A stretch of DNA of 64,000 bases, taken from the NCBI GenBank assembly GCA_022760475.1, contig JALEFZ010000095.1, positions 1-64,000 on the forward strand, written 5' to 3'. This document shows, piece by piece, positions 9,029-17,021 of the stretch. The position numbers and the translations under genes are program-made. The notes beneath the pieces are model-generated. The model ran no database searches and had not been told where the DNA came from. It saw only the letters and a list, made by a program, of their open reading frames with translations. Position 1 is the first letter of the stretch; each line of letters opens with the position of its first letter. This DNA comes from Bacteroidia bacterium (lineage in GTDB: Bacteria; Bacteroidota; Bacteroidia; J057).

Positions 9029-10549
9029 TCACCTTTCAAGATTCTCATTTTTTGAGCTGGAAACTACATTAATAGGCTTTGAAACAAATCTAAAGAACAA
9101 AGCATCCGGGTCTCCTACATATTGATCCCACAACTTATCCTTGCCAATCAAGCCTCTTTCAGTATACACTTCCTTGATTTGGATAAAGACTTTCTCCTTA
9201 TCTGATGCTGTATTCGCAAAGCCTTCTCCCCTGCCCAAAGCTGCCATTGAATGGTTCCATATTTTACTTATGGGAACCAAGCTCCCCCCCACAAAGCAAA
9301 GAAGCAAAAGCCATTTCCTTACGTTTCTATATTCAAAATCTACCAATTCCCTTGCTAGGAAAACTGAAAGCATGAACCAGGCCGGAAGCGTGGCTCTCAT
9401 ATACAAATCATTGGCGTGCCCCATCCAATAAAACATAGTCAGGATAAGGGTGGCTGTCCCCAGACCCAGCAAGTTTTTGTCGCTGGCATTCAATCGATTT
9501 CTCCAGATCAGCAATCCCAACAGAGGCAAGAACTTCATCATTGCAAAAAAGACAAGGTAAAATGGCCAATTGCTATCCTGGCTTTGCGTCCATATCCAGC
9601 CCTTTTCACCCAATTCACCATGTGCCAGAAAAAATATTGCTGAAAAAATACCAATCAGCAGGGCAGGAATCAATTGCCAGAAATGGTTTAGGTAGTACTT
9701 CTTCCTTTTCCAAAGGGCTTGTAGGACAAATAAGCCCATGCCAATCGCTACGAAGGGAGACCAGAGTAAGCAAAGTGCCTGTACCAATGGCAAGGAGGTA
9801 GAAGCCATCTTACTTTCGGACTCTTCGAGTATCATTGCTCCTGCCAAAACTCCCGGCAAGAAATGTTGTGGTGCCCAGCAAAGTGCCCCAAAATGTGTGG
9901 GGAGTTTGTGCCCAAGCCCTGGCTCGTAAGGCAAACCCATTTCATCCCAATGCCATTCCCCCCAATGTCCCTCTACCCAAAAATATCTTAATTCAACCAG
10001 AAATCGCCAAAGCATGTCCTGACCACCAAAAAGGCAGAAAATCAAAATAAGGAGGATAGTTCTCCTACCAAGCAGTTTGGACAGCCAACAAAAGACGATA
10101 AGAACACCCAAATACCCCCAAATGAAGGAAAAAAAGCCAAGGCTAGATTGACCAAATAATTTAGCCAATAAGGCTGGGGGCAGGTAGTAGGCCAGGTAAT
10201 AGGAAAGTGCGAAGACATCCCCCTGATACTCATAGCCTATCGGCCATGCAAATTTCACCAAATCTTGCCACAACTGGTTGTGTTTCAGATAATCATCTTG
10301 CTGAGGGATAAAACCGCCCATGCCTGAAAGGTAAGCAAGTAGCAAGGCCAAGATAGCCATTCCGAGAAGTTCATAGGCACCTATTACAAATGAATGCCTG
10401 TTTTTAGCCATAGAACTCATTCCCCAAAACAACAACAGACTCAAACCCAATGCCCACCATGTATGACACCATCCCCACCAAAAAATCAACATAGGGATGC
10501 CCAGGTAGCCTAAGCTCAAAAGACGTAAATCAGGGATTCTGAACTTCAT
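9029..10549 (-). CDS. Polytopic membrane protein, GT-C-like, paralogue B
   Basis: A 506-residue protein with about 11-12 membrane segments and no signal for export. I do not recognise a named family. An acidic pair early in the chain (QQDDYLKHNQLW, in the first large loop) and the multi-pass layout resemble GT-C glycosyltransferases that use lipid-linked sugars, but this is inference. It shares ordered motifs with the upstream gene: YYLAYYLPP, GGQDMLW, WAPQHFLPG, LWSPFVAIG, GHANDLYMR and DQYVG. Its start overlaps the end of that gene by 20 bp, so the two are translated together. Confidence 0.75.
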   Translation of the reverse strand: MKFRIPDLRLLSLGYLGIPMLIFWWGWCHTWWALGLSLLLFWGMSSMAKNRHSFVIGAYELLGMAILALLLAYLSGMGGFIPQQDDYLKHNQLWQDLVKFAWPIGYEYQGDVFALSYYLAYYLPPALLAKLFGQSSLGFFSFIWGYLGVLIVFCWLSKLLGRRTILLILIFCLFGGQDMLWRFLVELRYFWVEGHWGEWHWDEMGLPYEPGLGHKLPTHFGALCWAPQHFLPGVLAGAMILEESESKMASTSLPLVQALCLLWSPFVAIGMGLFVLQALWKRKKYYLNHFWQLIPALLIGIFSAIFFLAHGELGEKGWIWTQSQDSNWPFYLVFFAMMKFLPLLGLLIWRNRLNASDKNLLGLGTATLILTMFYWMGHANDLYMRATLPAWFMLSVFLARELVDFEYRNVRKWLLLLCFVGGSLVPISKIWNHSMAALGRGEGFANTASDKEKVFIQIKEVYTERGLIGKDKLWDQYVGDPDALFFRFVSKPINVVSSSKNENLER

Positions 10550-12098
10550 CTACCTGTTTTTTTAAAAGGAATTTATAAAAAATGGATTCACTGCTCCCTA
10601 CATATTGCTTGGAAAGATCAAAGTCATGCGCTACGCCTACCAGTTCGTAGGCCTCATTCAATTGGGTTAATTCATATTTTTCTGTAGGGAAAAGTTCTTG
10701 AACAGGCTTTTCAATTTCCTTGTGCCAAACCTTGTAGACCTCTACAAATGGCAAGATCATTCCAAGGCCTAAACTCAAGCCAAAACAAAGCCTGAGTAAT
10801 CGATTCTTCCAACTTGAGAAAAAAGCATTGATGGCAGTGGAATAAAATATAATCAAGCCAGGAATGCTGACCCTCATCACAAAATCATTGGCTCTACCTA
10901 TATGGAAAAAGGGAATAAGGATCAGGGAAAGCAGGGCAAATAGGAACATCCTCTTCTGAAATTCTCGAGGCTTTTTTATTTTCCAACTACCCAATACTAG
11001 AGCAGCAAATGCTCCCAATTCAAAAAGTAGGAAGATCAGGTAAAACAGAAACCAGTCAGACCTGGTGCTAAGCTCCCAAACAACACCTGTATAACCAGGA
11101 GCTTCATGGGCTTCATAATATAAAAGCATGATCAAACCAAATACTCCCCCTGCTCCTACAAAAAGGAGTTTCTTCCATGTAAAACCTAGGTTTGATAAAA
11201 AATCCCAGGCCACAAAAGGCATCAAACCCACTGTAACAAAAGGGCTCCAAAAGAAACTCAAGATAAGGGGAAAGGCAGAACTCCAATTTCCCATTTCAAG
11301 TTTTAATCGCCTGAATACCAGCAAGCTTGCCAACCAGCCCCCAAGGGCATGCTGAGGCGCCCAAAGCAGGTGATCGAAGGTGCCTTTATAAATAAATGAC
11401 AAATAGGCCAAAGGTTCTACGATGATCTCCCCCCAAGGCAGGGGTACATACTCCCCGGTTCTGAACCAATGCAAAACATCTATGCTCCAGATCCAAAGGA
11501 GGTCCTGGCCGGAAATCAGAAAAAACATCAGCAAACCCAGAATGGGTCGCTTCCCGAAGATTCTCGCGAAGCCGTAAAGGGCCAATGAAAGCCCTACGAC
11601 TGCCCAAATGATAGATGGAATTTTGTAGGGTATATGGAAAAGTTTCGCGAGCCAGGTAGGTGGTAGGTAGTAGGCGACATAATAATCCATGAAAAACGGC
11701 TCTCCATTCACTTCGTAGTGAACAGGCCAAGTCTTCACGAGTAGGTCTTGCCAGACTTCATGGTGCTTGACATAGTCCATGGCCTGCGGGAAGTGATAAC
11801 TAATGCCCGAAAACAAGACCAAGCCAAGCAAGATCAATATGGCAAGCCCAAACTGCTTTTTATTGATGGTTGGTGTAAAAATTTCCGGCTTACTGCTATG
11901 CTTAAAAAGAATGAATGCAGTAACAATAGAGGCAAGCCCCAGAATAGCAAAAATTGGCCTGAGCCAAGTGGCAAAGAAAATGATCCACGGAAGCGCGAGA
12001 TAGACGGCTGCCAAAGTTTCCCAAATGTGGTCCCACTTGTAATTTTTATCAGCTAGTATCACAGGTTGGATATTAGGAATAATATTCAAGTTTTCCAC
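10530..12098 (-). CDS. Polytopic membrane protein, GT-C-like, paralogue A
   Basis: A 522-residue multi-pass membrane protein, the first of a tandem pair. Motifs shared in order with paralogue B are MDYVKHHEVWQDL, YYVAYYLPPTWLAK, SGQDLLW, LLWAPQHALGG, FWSPFVTVG, GRANDFVMRVSIP and KQYVGSSESIF. The conserved acids and histidines lie in predicted loops. A glycosyltransferase-like or lipid-modifying role is possible but not shown. The photolyase terminator lies just upstream, so the pair probably has its own promoter. Confidence 0.75.
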   Translation of the reverse strand: MENLNIIPNIQPVILADKNYKWDHIWETLAAVYLALPWIIFFATWLRPIFAILGLASIVTAFILFKHSSKPEIFTPTINKKQFGLAILILLGLVLFSGISYHFPQAMDYVKHHEVWQDLLVKTWPVHYEVNGEPFFMDYYVAYYLPPTWLAKLFHIPYKIPSIIWAVVGLSLALYGFARIFGKRPILGLLMFFLISGQDLLWIWSIDVLHWFRTGEYVPLPWGEIIVEPLAYLSFIYKGTFDHLLWAPQHALGGWLASLLVFRRLKLEMGNWSSAFPLILSFFWSPFVTVGLMPFVAWDFLSNLGFTWKKLLFVGAGGVFGLIMLLYYEAHEAPGYTGVVWELSTRSDWFLFYLIFLLFELGAFAALVLGSWKIKKPREFQKRMFLFALLSLILIPFFHIGRANDFVMRVSIPGLIIFYSTAINAFFSSWKNRLLRLCFGLSLGLGMILPFVEVYKVWHKEIEKPVQELFPTEKYELTQLNEAYELVGVAHDFDLSKQYVGSSESIFYKFLLKKQVDEVQNP

Positions 12099-12124
12099 CT
12101 CATACTTTCCTTATATCCATCTAT

Positions 12125-12152
12125 AAAAAAACAGCCCCCAAAATTTGGGGGC
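12125..12152 (-). terminator. Rho-independent terminator of the light cluster
   Basis: The stem GCCCCCAAA pairs with TTTGGGGGC, and a run of seven T follows on the minus strand. It lies 44 bp after the photolyase stop and closes the crtY-blh-photolyase transcript before the membrane-protein pair. Confidence 0.85.
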
Positions 12153-12195
12153 CTCACCATTATGAAACCAAATACAACCCACGTGCGCAATGCGT

Positions 12196-13500
12196 CTAGG
12201 CTTTGCCCAATGCCAGCTTATAGGCATTCAGACAGCGCTCACGGGCAGCTTTGTGTTCAACTATAGGTCTGGGATAAGCAGGTGTTCCGAATTCAGGCAC
12301 CCACTTCCTGACATATTTCAATTCTTTGTCAAATTTCTTCATCTGGGATTCAGGATTGAAAATCCTGAAGTAGGGTGCGGCGTCTGTTCCACTTCCTGCA
12401 GCCCACTGCCAACCCCCGTTGTTAGATGCTAACTCAAAATCCAGCAATTTTGTTGCGAAATACTTTTCACCCCATTGCCAATTGATTAACAAGTGTTTAG
12501 ACAGGAAACTTGCGACGATCATTCTGCTTCTATTGTGCATAAAACCTGTCTCATTCAATTCACGCATTCCTGCATCTACGATCGGATATCCAGTCTGCCC
12601 CTTACACCATTTTTCAAATTCTTCCTCCTCATCTCTCCAGGGTACAGCTGCATATTTTTCTCTAAATGGTCCCTTTGCCACATGAGGAAAGTTCCAGAGA
12701 ATCTGCATGTAAAACTCCCTCCAGATCAATTCGTTCAAATAAGTTTCATTCAATTTCCAGGCAGAAATGGCCAGTTTTCTTATGCTAATGGTTCCGAATC
12801 TCAGGTGTATTCCAATCCTGGTAGTCCCCTTGATCGCAGGAAAGTTTCGCATCTCGTGGTAATCCTTGATGATGTCCTCATCCGGATGAATCGAAGGAAT
12901 CGGTATGCTGCTACCCTTGAAACCCATTTCTCCGAGAGAAGGCATGGATTTAGGTGCAGTCTTGAGGAATTGTCCAAAATGTGATTCTGAATCGAATGGC
13001 CTTAGGTTATCTGGATTAAGTCCAGCCTTCCACTTTCGACTGTAAGGAGTAAAGACAGAATAAGGAGTCCCTCCATCAGTCAAAACCTCTTCTTTTTCGA
13101 AGATAACCTGGTCTTTATATGTATGAAAATCAACTCCTTTCGAGTTGAGGTATTCTTTTAACTCTGCGTCTCTTTTTCTGGCGTAGGGTTCGTAATCATG
13201 GTTTGTATAAACAGCAAATGGTCCTTGCTCAGCCATAATTTGTTTCCAGACCTCTTCAGGCAAGCCATAATAAACCAAAAAGCTACTGCCCATTTCTAGC
13301 AATTGTCCATGGAGTTGACCCAGCCTGTCATGGATAAAGTTGACCCTGGCATCTTCAGCAGGCAGTTCATCAAGGATATTTTTGTCAAATATAAAAAGAG
13401 GCAGGACTTTTTTTCCGCTTGTAAGCGCATGAAAAAGTGCTGCGTTGTCGTCCAAACGCATATCTCTCCTACACCACCAGATGACAAAATCTTCGTTCAT
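12196..13500 (-). CDS. phrB: Deoxyribodipyrimidine photolyase, class I type
   Basis: Repairs UV pyrimidine dimers in DNA using blue light and FADH-. The 434-residue protein has the N-terminal alpha/beta antenna domain (VIWWCRRDMRLDDNAAL) and the C-terminal FAD domain with TRIGIHLRFGTIS, ELIWREFYMQI, NETGFMHNRSRMIVASF, LINWQWGEKYF and NNGGWQWAAGSGTDAAPYF. The tryptophans of the electron-transfer chain are there by eye. A CPD enzyme is most likely; a cryptochrome-like role cannot be excluded. It lies 35 bp after blh with no hairpin between, so it is the last gene of the carotenoid-retinal transcript. Confidence 0.93.
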   Translation of the reverse strand: MNEDFVIWWCRRDMRLDDNAALFHALTSGKKVLPLFIFDKNILDELPAEDARVNFIHDRLGQLHGQLLEMGSSFLVYYGLPEEVWKQIMAEQGPFAVYTNHDYEPYARKRDAELKEYLNSKGVDFHTYKDQVIFEKEEVLTDGGTPYSVFTPYSRKWKAGLNPDNLRPFDSESHFGQFLKTAPKSMPSLGEMGFKGSSIPIPSIHPDEDIIKDYHEMRNFPAIKGTTRIGIHLRFGTISIRKLAISAWKLNETYLNELIWREFYMQILWNFPHVAKGPFREKYAAVPWRDEEEEFEKWCKGQTGYPIVDAGMRELNETGFMHNRSRMIVASFLSKHLLINWQWGEKYFATKLLDFELASNNGGWQWAAGSGTDAAPYFRIFNPESQMKKFDKELKYVRKWVPEFGTPAYPRPIVEHKAARERCLNAYKLALGKA

Positions 13501-13535
13501 TTTTTACAATTACTGATTCCTGAAAAAGACAGAAC

Positions 13536-14489
13536 CTAGGCCAGTGCAGATTGTTTGGGTCTAGATTTGACCCCATTGTAAAGTTTCTGCATAAAAATCA
13601 TGTGTGGCAGGGTAAGTGTTGAAATGGCAATGAAGAACAACAAATAAGGCGACATGAGTGCATTTAACCATTGTCCTGCAAACAATAATATTCCTATACC
13701 TACAAAACTGATAACTGAAAATGGAATGGCTTCCCTAAAAAATGCCTTCCATCCAAAACCAGGGCGATCTTGCCTGATGATTTCCACCTCGTGGGAAATA
13801 GACGCCAGGGAGTGCCAGAAACCAAAATACAAGGCAAAACTGAACATCAAAGATGTAAAATAGCTAATGCCCAATAGCAAAAAGGTATTCAACAACTCAA
13901 AGAAAAAGGCTACCCCACTCATTTTCCCTTTCGCAAGGGCAAACAGCATGACCAAAAGGTAAATCCCTCCAGAAGTGAGCAAGGCTATAGTTACTGTTTC
14001 CTGGGATATTAACAAGTCCTTGGCAAAAAGTGAACTGAGAATTTCCAGCGAATCTTGTAAATGAAAACCAATGATTCCCAATAGAATCAAAAAGCCCCAG
14101 GAAACATAAAGCAATACTTTTAATGGGTTGAGTTCCTTCCATGAGACAAATAACAACTGGGATTGTCCGAAATGGAAGGCAGAAATAATTAAAAATATCA
14201 ACAAACTTAGCATTGGGAAAAAGAACCAACATAAGCTATAGAGAAGCATGGCACCCAGATAGGTAGCCAGGAAAAACCACCATGATCTGTTTGGTTGTTC
14301 TTGCCCTGATTCAAATTGATAAACAATATGATCAGTGGCTCCATGAGGAATTCCTATGCTGAGCATGATGCCTATGAAAAAAACCAACTCCAATTCTTTT
14401 GCCACTTCAGGCATCAATATATAGAAGCCCCCCAGTGCAACTGAGAACAAAAGGGACAGGCTATATAGTTTCGGTAGTCTTAGGTTCAT
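13536..14489 (-). CDS. blh: Beta-carotene 15,15'-dioxygenase, Brp/Blh family
   Basis: Cleaves beta-carotene into two molecules of all-trans retinal, the chromophore of the rhodopsin encoded upstream. The 317-residue membrane protein has the family's iron-binding histidine motifs in order: GIPHGATDH, SAFHFGQ, FGFWHSLASISHE and TLPHMIFM. Eight or so hydrophobic segments match the family. Its ATG lies inside the end of crtY (29-bp overlap), so it is translationally coupled to the enzyme making its substrate. Confidence 0.94.
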   Translation of the reverse strand: MNLRLPKLYSLSLLFSVALGGFYILMPEVAKELELVFFIGIMLSIGIPHGATDHIVYQFESGQEQPNRSWWFFLATYLGAMLLYSLCWFFFPMLSLLIFLIISAFHFGQSQLLFVSWKELNPLKVLLYVSWGFLILLGIIGFHLQDSLEILSSLFAKDLLISQETVTIALLTSGGIYLLVMLFALAKGKMSGVAFFFELLNTFLLLGISYFTSLMFSFALYFGFWHSLASISHEVEIIRQDRPGFGWKAFFREAIPFSVISFVGIGILLFAGQWLNALMSPYLLFFIAISTLTLPHMIFMQKLYNGVKSRPKQSALA

Positions 14490-15678
14490 AACCAGGATTG
14501 ATTTTAGTATTTACCTCTAAGCTGTTCTCCAATGGCTTTCTGAGGATGTAATATTGCCAAATAGCATTCAGGAAGGGGCCCCAAGGGAGTCTTCCCATGA
14601 TCCAGATTTCCTGAAGGATGTTCGTTTGTTCTGATAGAAAATTCAGAATAGTACGGAAGTCATTTTTAGAAAATAACTGATGGAAAATCCTGTGTACGAT
14701 TCCTCCACGATGTTTGATGATGTGCAGCAATAAGTTGTCATAGAAGCCAAACCGTCCTTTTTTGTCCAATCGGTAGTGTGGCTTCCCAGTCTTGAGCAGG
14801 GCCTGAACAATGTTTTCAGTATCTAGCTGAATATTTTTGAATGTGTAGCCTGTGGTTGCTTTGGTAAAACCACCTGCTGTGCCAATGTTATAAATGTATT
14901 TTCCCTTTTTTCGAGGAAAATGGTGATTGGTCATTGGAATCACTCCTTGTTCTTCCTGAACAATCTTGAACTTTTTTCCTGGGAAACTATCAGAAAGGTA
15001 TTGGTGAAGTTCTTTTTTGTATCGTTCGGTTTCCCATACCGTTTCAGAAAATACGGTGTATTCTATCAATGCCTCTCTATCACTGAATGGCAAGGTATAG
15101 ACAAAGCATGTTTCTCCGTTTTGCTTCATCCTAAAATCCATCAGTGTCATGAAATCTTTATCGAAGGTCTTTTCCTCCATTTCCACAAACCAACCATAGA
15201 AATGCTGAGCGAGATAAAATGTCCTTGAATCTTTTTTCTGGAAAGGAAAGTTGATGCTATTGAACACCCATTGGGCTTTGTATTTTCCTTGGTTGGTGTG
15301 CACGAAGGCACCATCTTTGGCGTCTGAGAGGGCGAGAACCCTTTCATAGCGAAATTCTACATTGGGATTGGCTTCCAGTTCTTGATAAATGCTTTGGTAA
15401 AATTCGATGCTACTTACAAACTGGTAGCGCATAGGTAGAATGTCCTGCGTGTAGCTTCCCTCCGATGTATGGAAGTGAAGATTGGACCATCCTTTATAAG
15501 GTGTGAATATATTTTCATTCCCCTCAGACCAGAAGCACCATGTCTTGTCATTTCGACTTTTGGGTTCGGTATCGAGAATGAGTATTCGTTTGGTTTTCAG
15601 ATCTGTACGGTTGATCCTGGCAGCTAAACTCAGGCCAGCACAACCCCCGCCTGCAATGATGTAGTCGAAGTCCTCCAT
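14461..15678 (-). CDS. crtY: Lycopene beta-cyclase
   Basis: Closes both beta rings of lycopene to give beta-carotene. The N-terminal dinucleotide fold is DYIIAGGGCAGLSLAARI; NDKTWCFW, QHFYGWFVE and GTAGGFTKATTGYTF are classic CrtY blocks. I start the 405-residue protein at the ATG at 15678 (MEDFDYIIAGG). A longer frame to 15750 reads through the rhodopsin terminator hairpin and is not believable. Only about 35 nt separate the T-run of that terminator from the start, leaving little room for a separate promoter. Genes for lycopene synthesis (crtE, crtB, crtI) are not in the window. Confidence 0.94.
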   Translation of the reverse strand: MEDFDYIIAGGGCAGLSLAARINRTDLKTKRILILDTEPKSRNDKTWCFWSEGNENIFTPYKGWSNLHFHTSEGSYTQDILPMRYQFVSSIEFYQSIYQELEANPNVEFRYERVLALSDAKDGAFVHTNQGKYKAQWVFNSINFPFQKKDSRTFYLAQHFYGWFVEMEEKTFDKDFMTLMDFRMKQNGETCFVYTLPFSDREALIEYTVFSETVWETERYKKELHQYLSDSFPGKKFKIVQEEQGVIPMTNHHFPRKKGKYIYNIGTAGGFTKATTGYTFKNIQLDTENIVQALLKTGKPHYRLDKKGRFGFYDNLLLHIIKHRGGIVHRIFHQLFSKNDFRTILNFLSEQTNILQEIWIMGRLPWGPFLNAIWQYYILRKPLENSLEVNTKINPGYEPKTTETI

Positions 15679-15712
15679 AAAGCAAGAGTTAAATTGAAAG
15701 GAAAATGGCGGT

Positions 15713-15742
15713 AAAAAAAGGCCCTGGACTCTCCAGGGCCTT
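15713..15742 (-). terminator. Strong intrinsic terminator between rhodopsin and crtY
   Basis: A perfect 9-bp GC-rich stem, GGCCCTGGA with TCCAGGGCC, a 3-nt loop and seven T on the minus strand, extended by two A-T pairs. It starts 37 bp after the rhodopsin stop and lies 35 bp before the crtY start. Confidence 0.9.
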
Positions 15743-15778
15743 GTGTCCATAATAATCTGTGGTCAGTGATTACCCAGC

Positions 15779-16552
15779 TTATGCAGTAGCTTCTCTCTTG
15801 GTAGAGTTCATTGCTACAGAGTAAACCACCAAACCAAATCCGATTTTGTTCACAGCATCACCGATGTTGTAGATAAGGTCGATGTTCAGGCTAGTGTTCA
15901 AAGAAGCCATTAGGTTTCCATCCATCAACATGTATCCGATAGGATAGATAGCCCAACCTACTACTACAAAGTTACGAAGTAGAGTAACTGCTCTTGATAC
16001 GTCAGGGTTATCAGACGCGTCAGCCAATTTCTTTACAGATCCTGCAATTGTTTCATATACGATGTAAACATAACCAGCAGTAGATACAATACCCCAAAGG
16101 ATAGTCTGATCTGGCTGGATAGCCTCACCAATGTATCCTGCAACAAGCATTACAACTGAAGCAAGGATCAAACGCCACATAAGACCGGCTTTAGCACCGT
16201 AAGGCCTTAGCAACAAGTAGAACTCAACGCACATCAAAGGTACTGTCAAAGTCCAGTCGATGTAACGAAACTGAGTAGGAGATGCTTCCATCATGGTAGC
16301 TTCAGGATTCTCAGCCATAACACCTAGGTAATAACTACGCATGTAGTAATAGTGTACAGCAGCGATCATAGTGATCAATCCTGAAACAAGAAGAGAAGTC
16401 TTCCACTTGCCATCTACTTGCTGGCGCTCAAAAAAGAAAAATACAGATGCGGCAAACATAGACATGTAGCCTGTAAAGAAAGTGAAGCCGACGGCATCAC
16501 CCGCCTCCAACATATCAGCCAACAGTGTGCTGATGTAGTTTAAAGTATCCAT
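15779..16552 (-). CDS. Proton-pumping proteorhodopsin
   Basis: A seven-helix, 257-residue light-driven pump carrying retinal on Lys236 (helix G, DAVNKIGFG, with Asp232 as counter-ion partner). Helix C, RYIDWTLTVPLMCVEF, gives Asp99 (proton acceptor), Thr103 and Glu110 (donor): the DTE triad of outward proton pumps, not the NDQ or NTQ triads of sodium or chloride pumps. His67 (AAVHYYYM) is the usual partner of the acceptor. Met107 sits at the spectral-tuning site (GPR 105), predicting green absorption. Helix E reads LWGIVST, so Gly154 aligns with xanthorhodopsin Gly156, which opens a window for a carotenoid antenna. Approximate promoter matches exist upstream, but none is perfect. Confidence 0.97.
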   Translation of the reverse strand: MDTLNYISTLLADMLEAGDAVGFTFFTGYMSMFAASVFFFFERQQVDGKWKTSLLVSGLITMIAAVHYYYMRSYYLGVMAENPEATMMEASPTQFRYIDWTLTVPLMCVEFYLLLRPYGAKAGLMWRLILASVVMLVAGYIGEAIQPDQTILWGIVSTAGYVYIVYETIAGSVKKLADASDNPDVSRAVTLLRNFVVVGWAIYPIGYMLMDGNLMASLNTSLNIDLIYNIGDAVNKIGFGLVVYSVAMNSTKREATA

Positions 16553-17021
16553 AATAATTAGTGATGTTAATTAACAAATATGTAATGTAAATAATCGTTC
16601 AGGTCAATCAACAAAATGTCTAAACTACACCCACAAATCTTTCAACAATAACAAAGAGCGACATAATGTTTAGTCTAATAAACAAATTTATAAAACAACA
16701 TCAAAGCATAGATAAATGTTTCATTTTTAGGTTCTTATGGCGTATTTCATATATATTAAAAACCGTAAATTATGAAATATCACAGCATATGTACATTGTT
16801 TTGTTTAACATTATATAATTAAAATTAAACAAAAATGTTATGTAAATACAACGTTTTATTTGGATTTTTCTGAAAGCCAAAGTTGCAACCTTAATTCAAT
16901 CGCCTCATTTTCAGATTCTTATAAAATTATATTTTTTTCATTTTTTTTGAGTTTTTTTAACATATTGTTAAAAATTCATAGATTACATCAATCATGTAAT
17001 CATTACAATAAAATTTCACAC
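16553..17021. other. AT-rich divergent intergenic region, rhodopsin / ppk2
   Basis: About 470 bp, very AT-rich, between the divergent rhodopsin and ppk2 genes; it must hold the promoters of both. Near rhodopsin there are imperfect -7 boxes (CATATTTG and TAGTTTAG on the minus strand). A 10-bp perfect inverted repeat is listed separately. No small gene or RNA was recognised. Confidence 0.6.
16799..16834. repeat. Perfect 10-bp inverted repeat, possible operator
   Basis: TTTTGTTTAA and TTAAACAAAA are exact reverse complements separated by 16 nt. The arms have near-matching outer extensions (ACATTG / AATGT). It lies between the divergent rhodopsin and ppk2 genes. There is no T-run pattern suited to a terminator. 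Confidence 0.5.

Noticed and set aside
15679-15750. Longer start for lycopene cyclase
   Set aside because: It would translate the rhodopsin terminator hairpin; FAD-fold homology begins at the ATG at 15678.
16860-17021. N-terminal extension of PPK2 from an upstream ATG (54 residues)
   Set aside because: The added part is AT-rich, hydrophobic and unlike PPK2; family-like sequence begins just after the GTG at 17022, and the normal length is then obtained.
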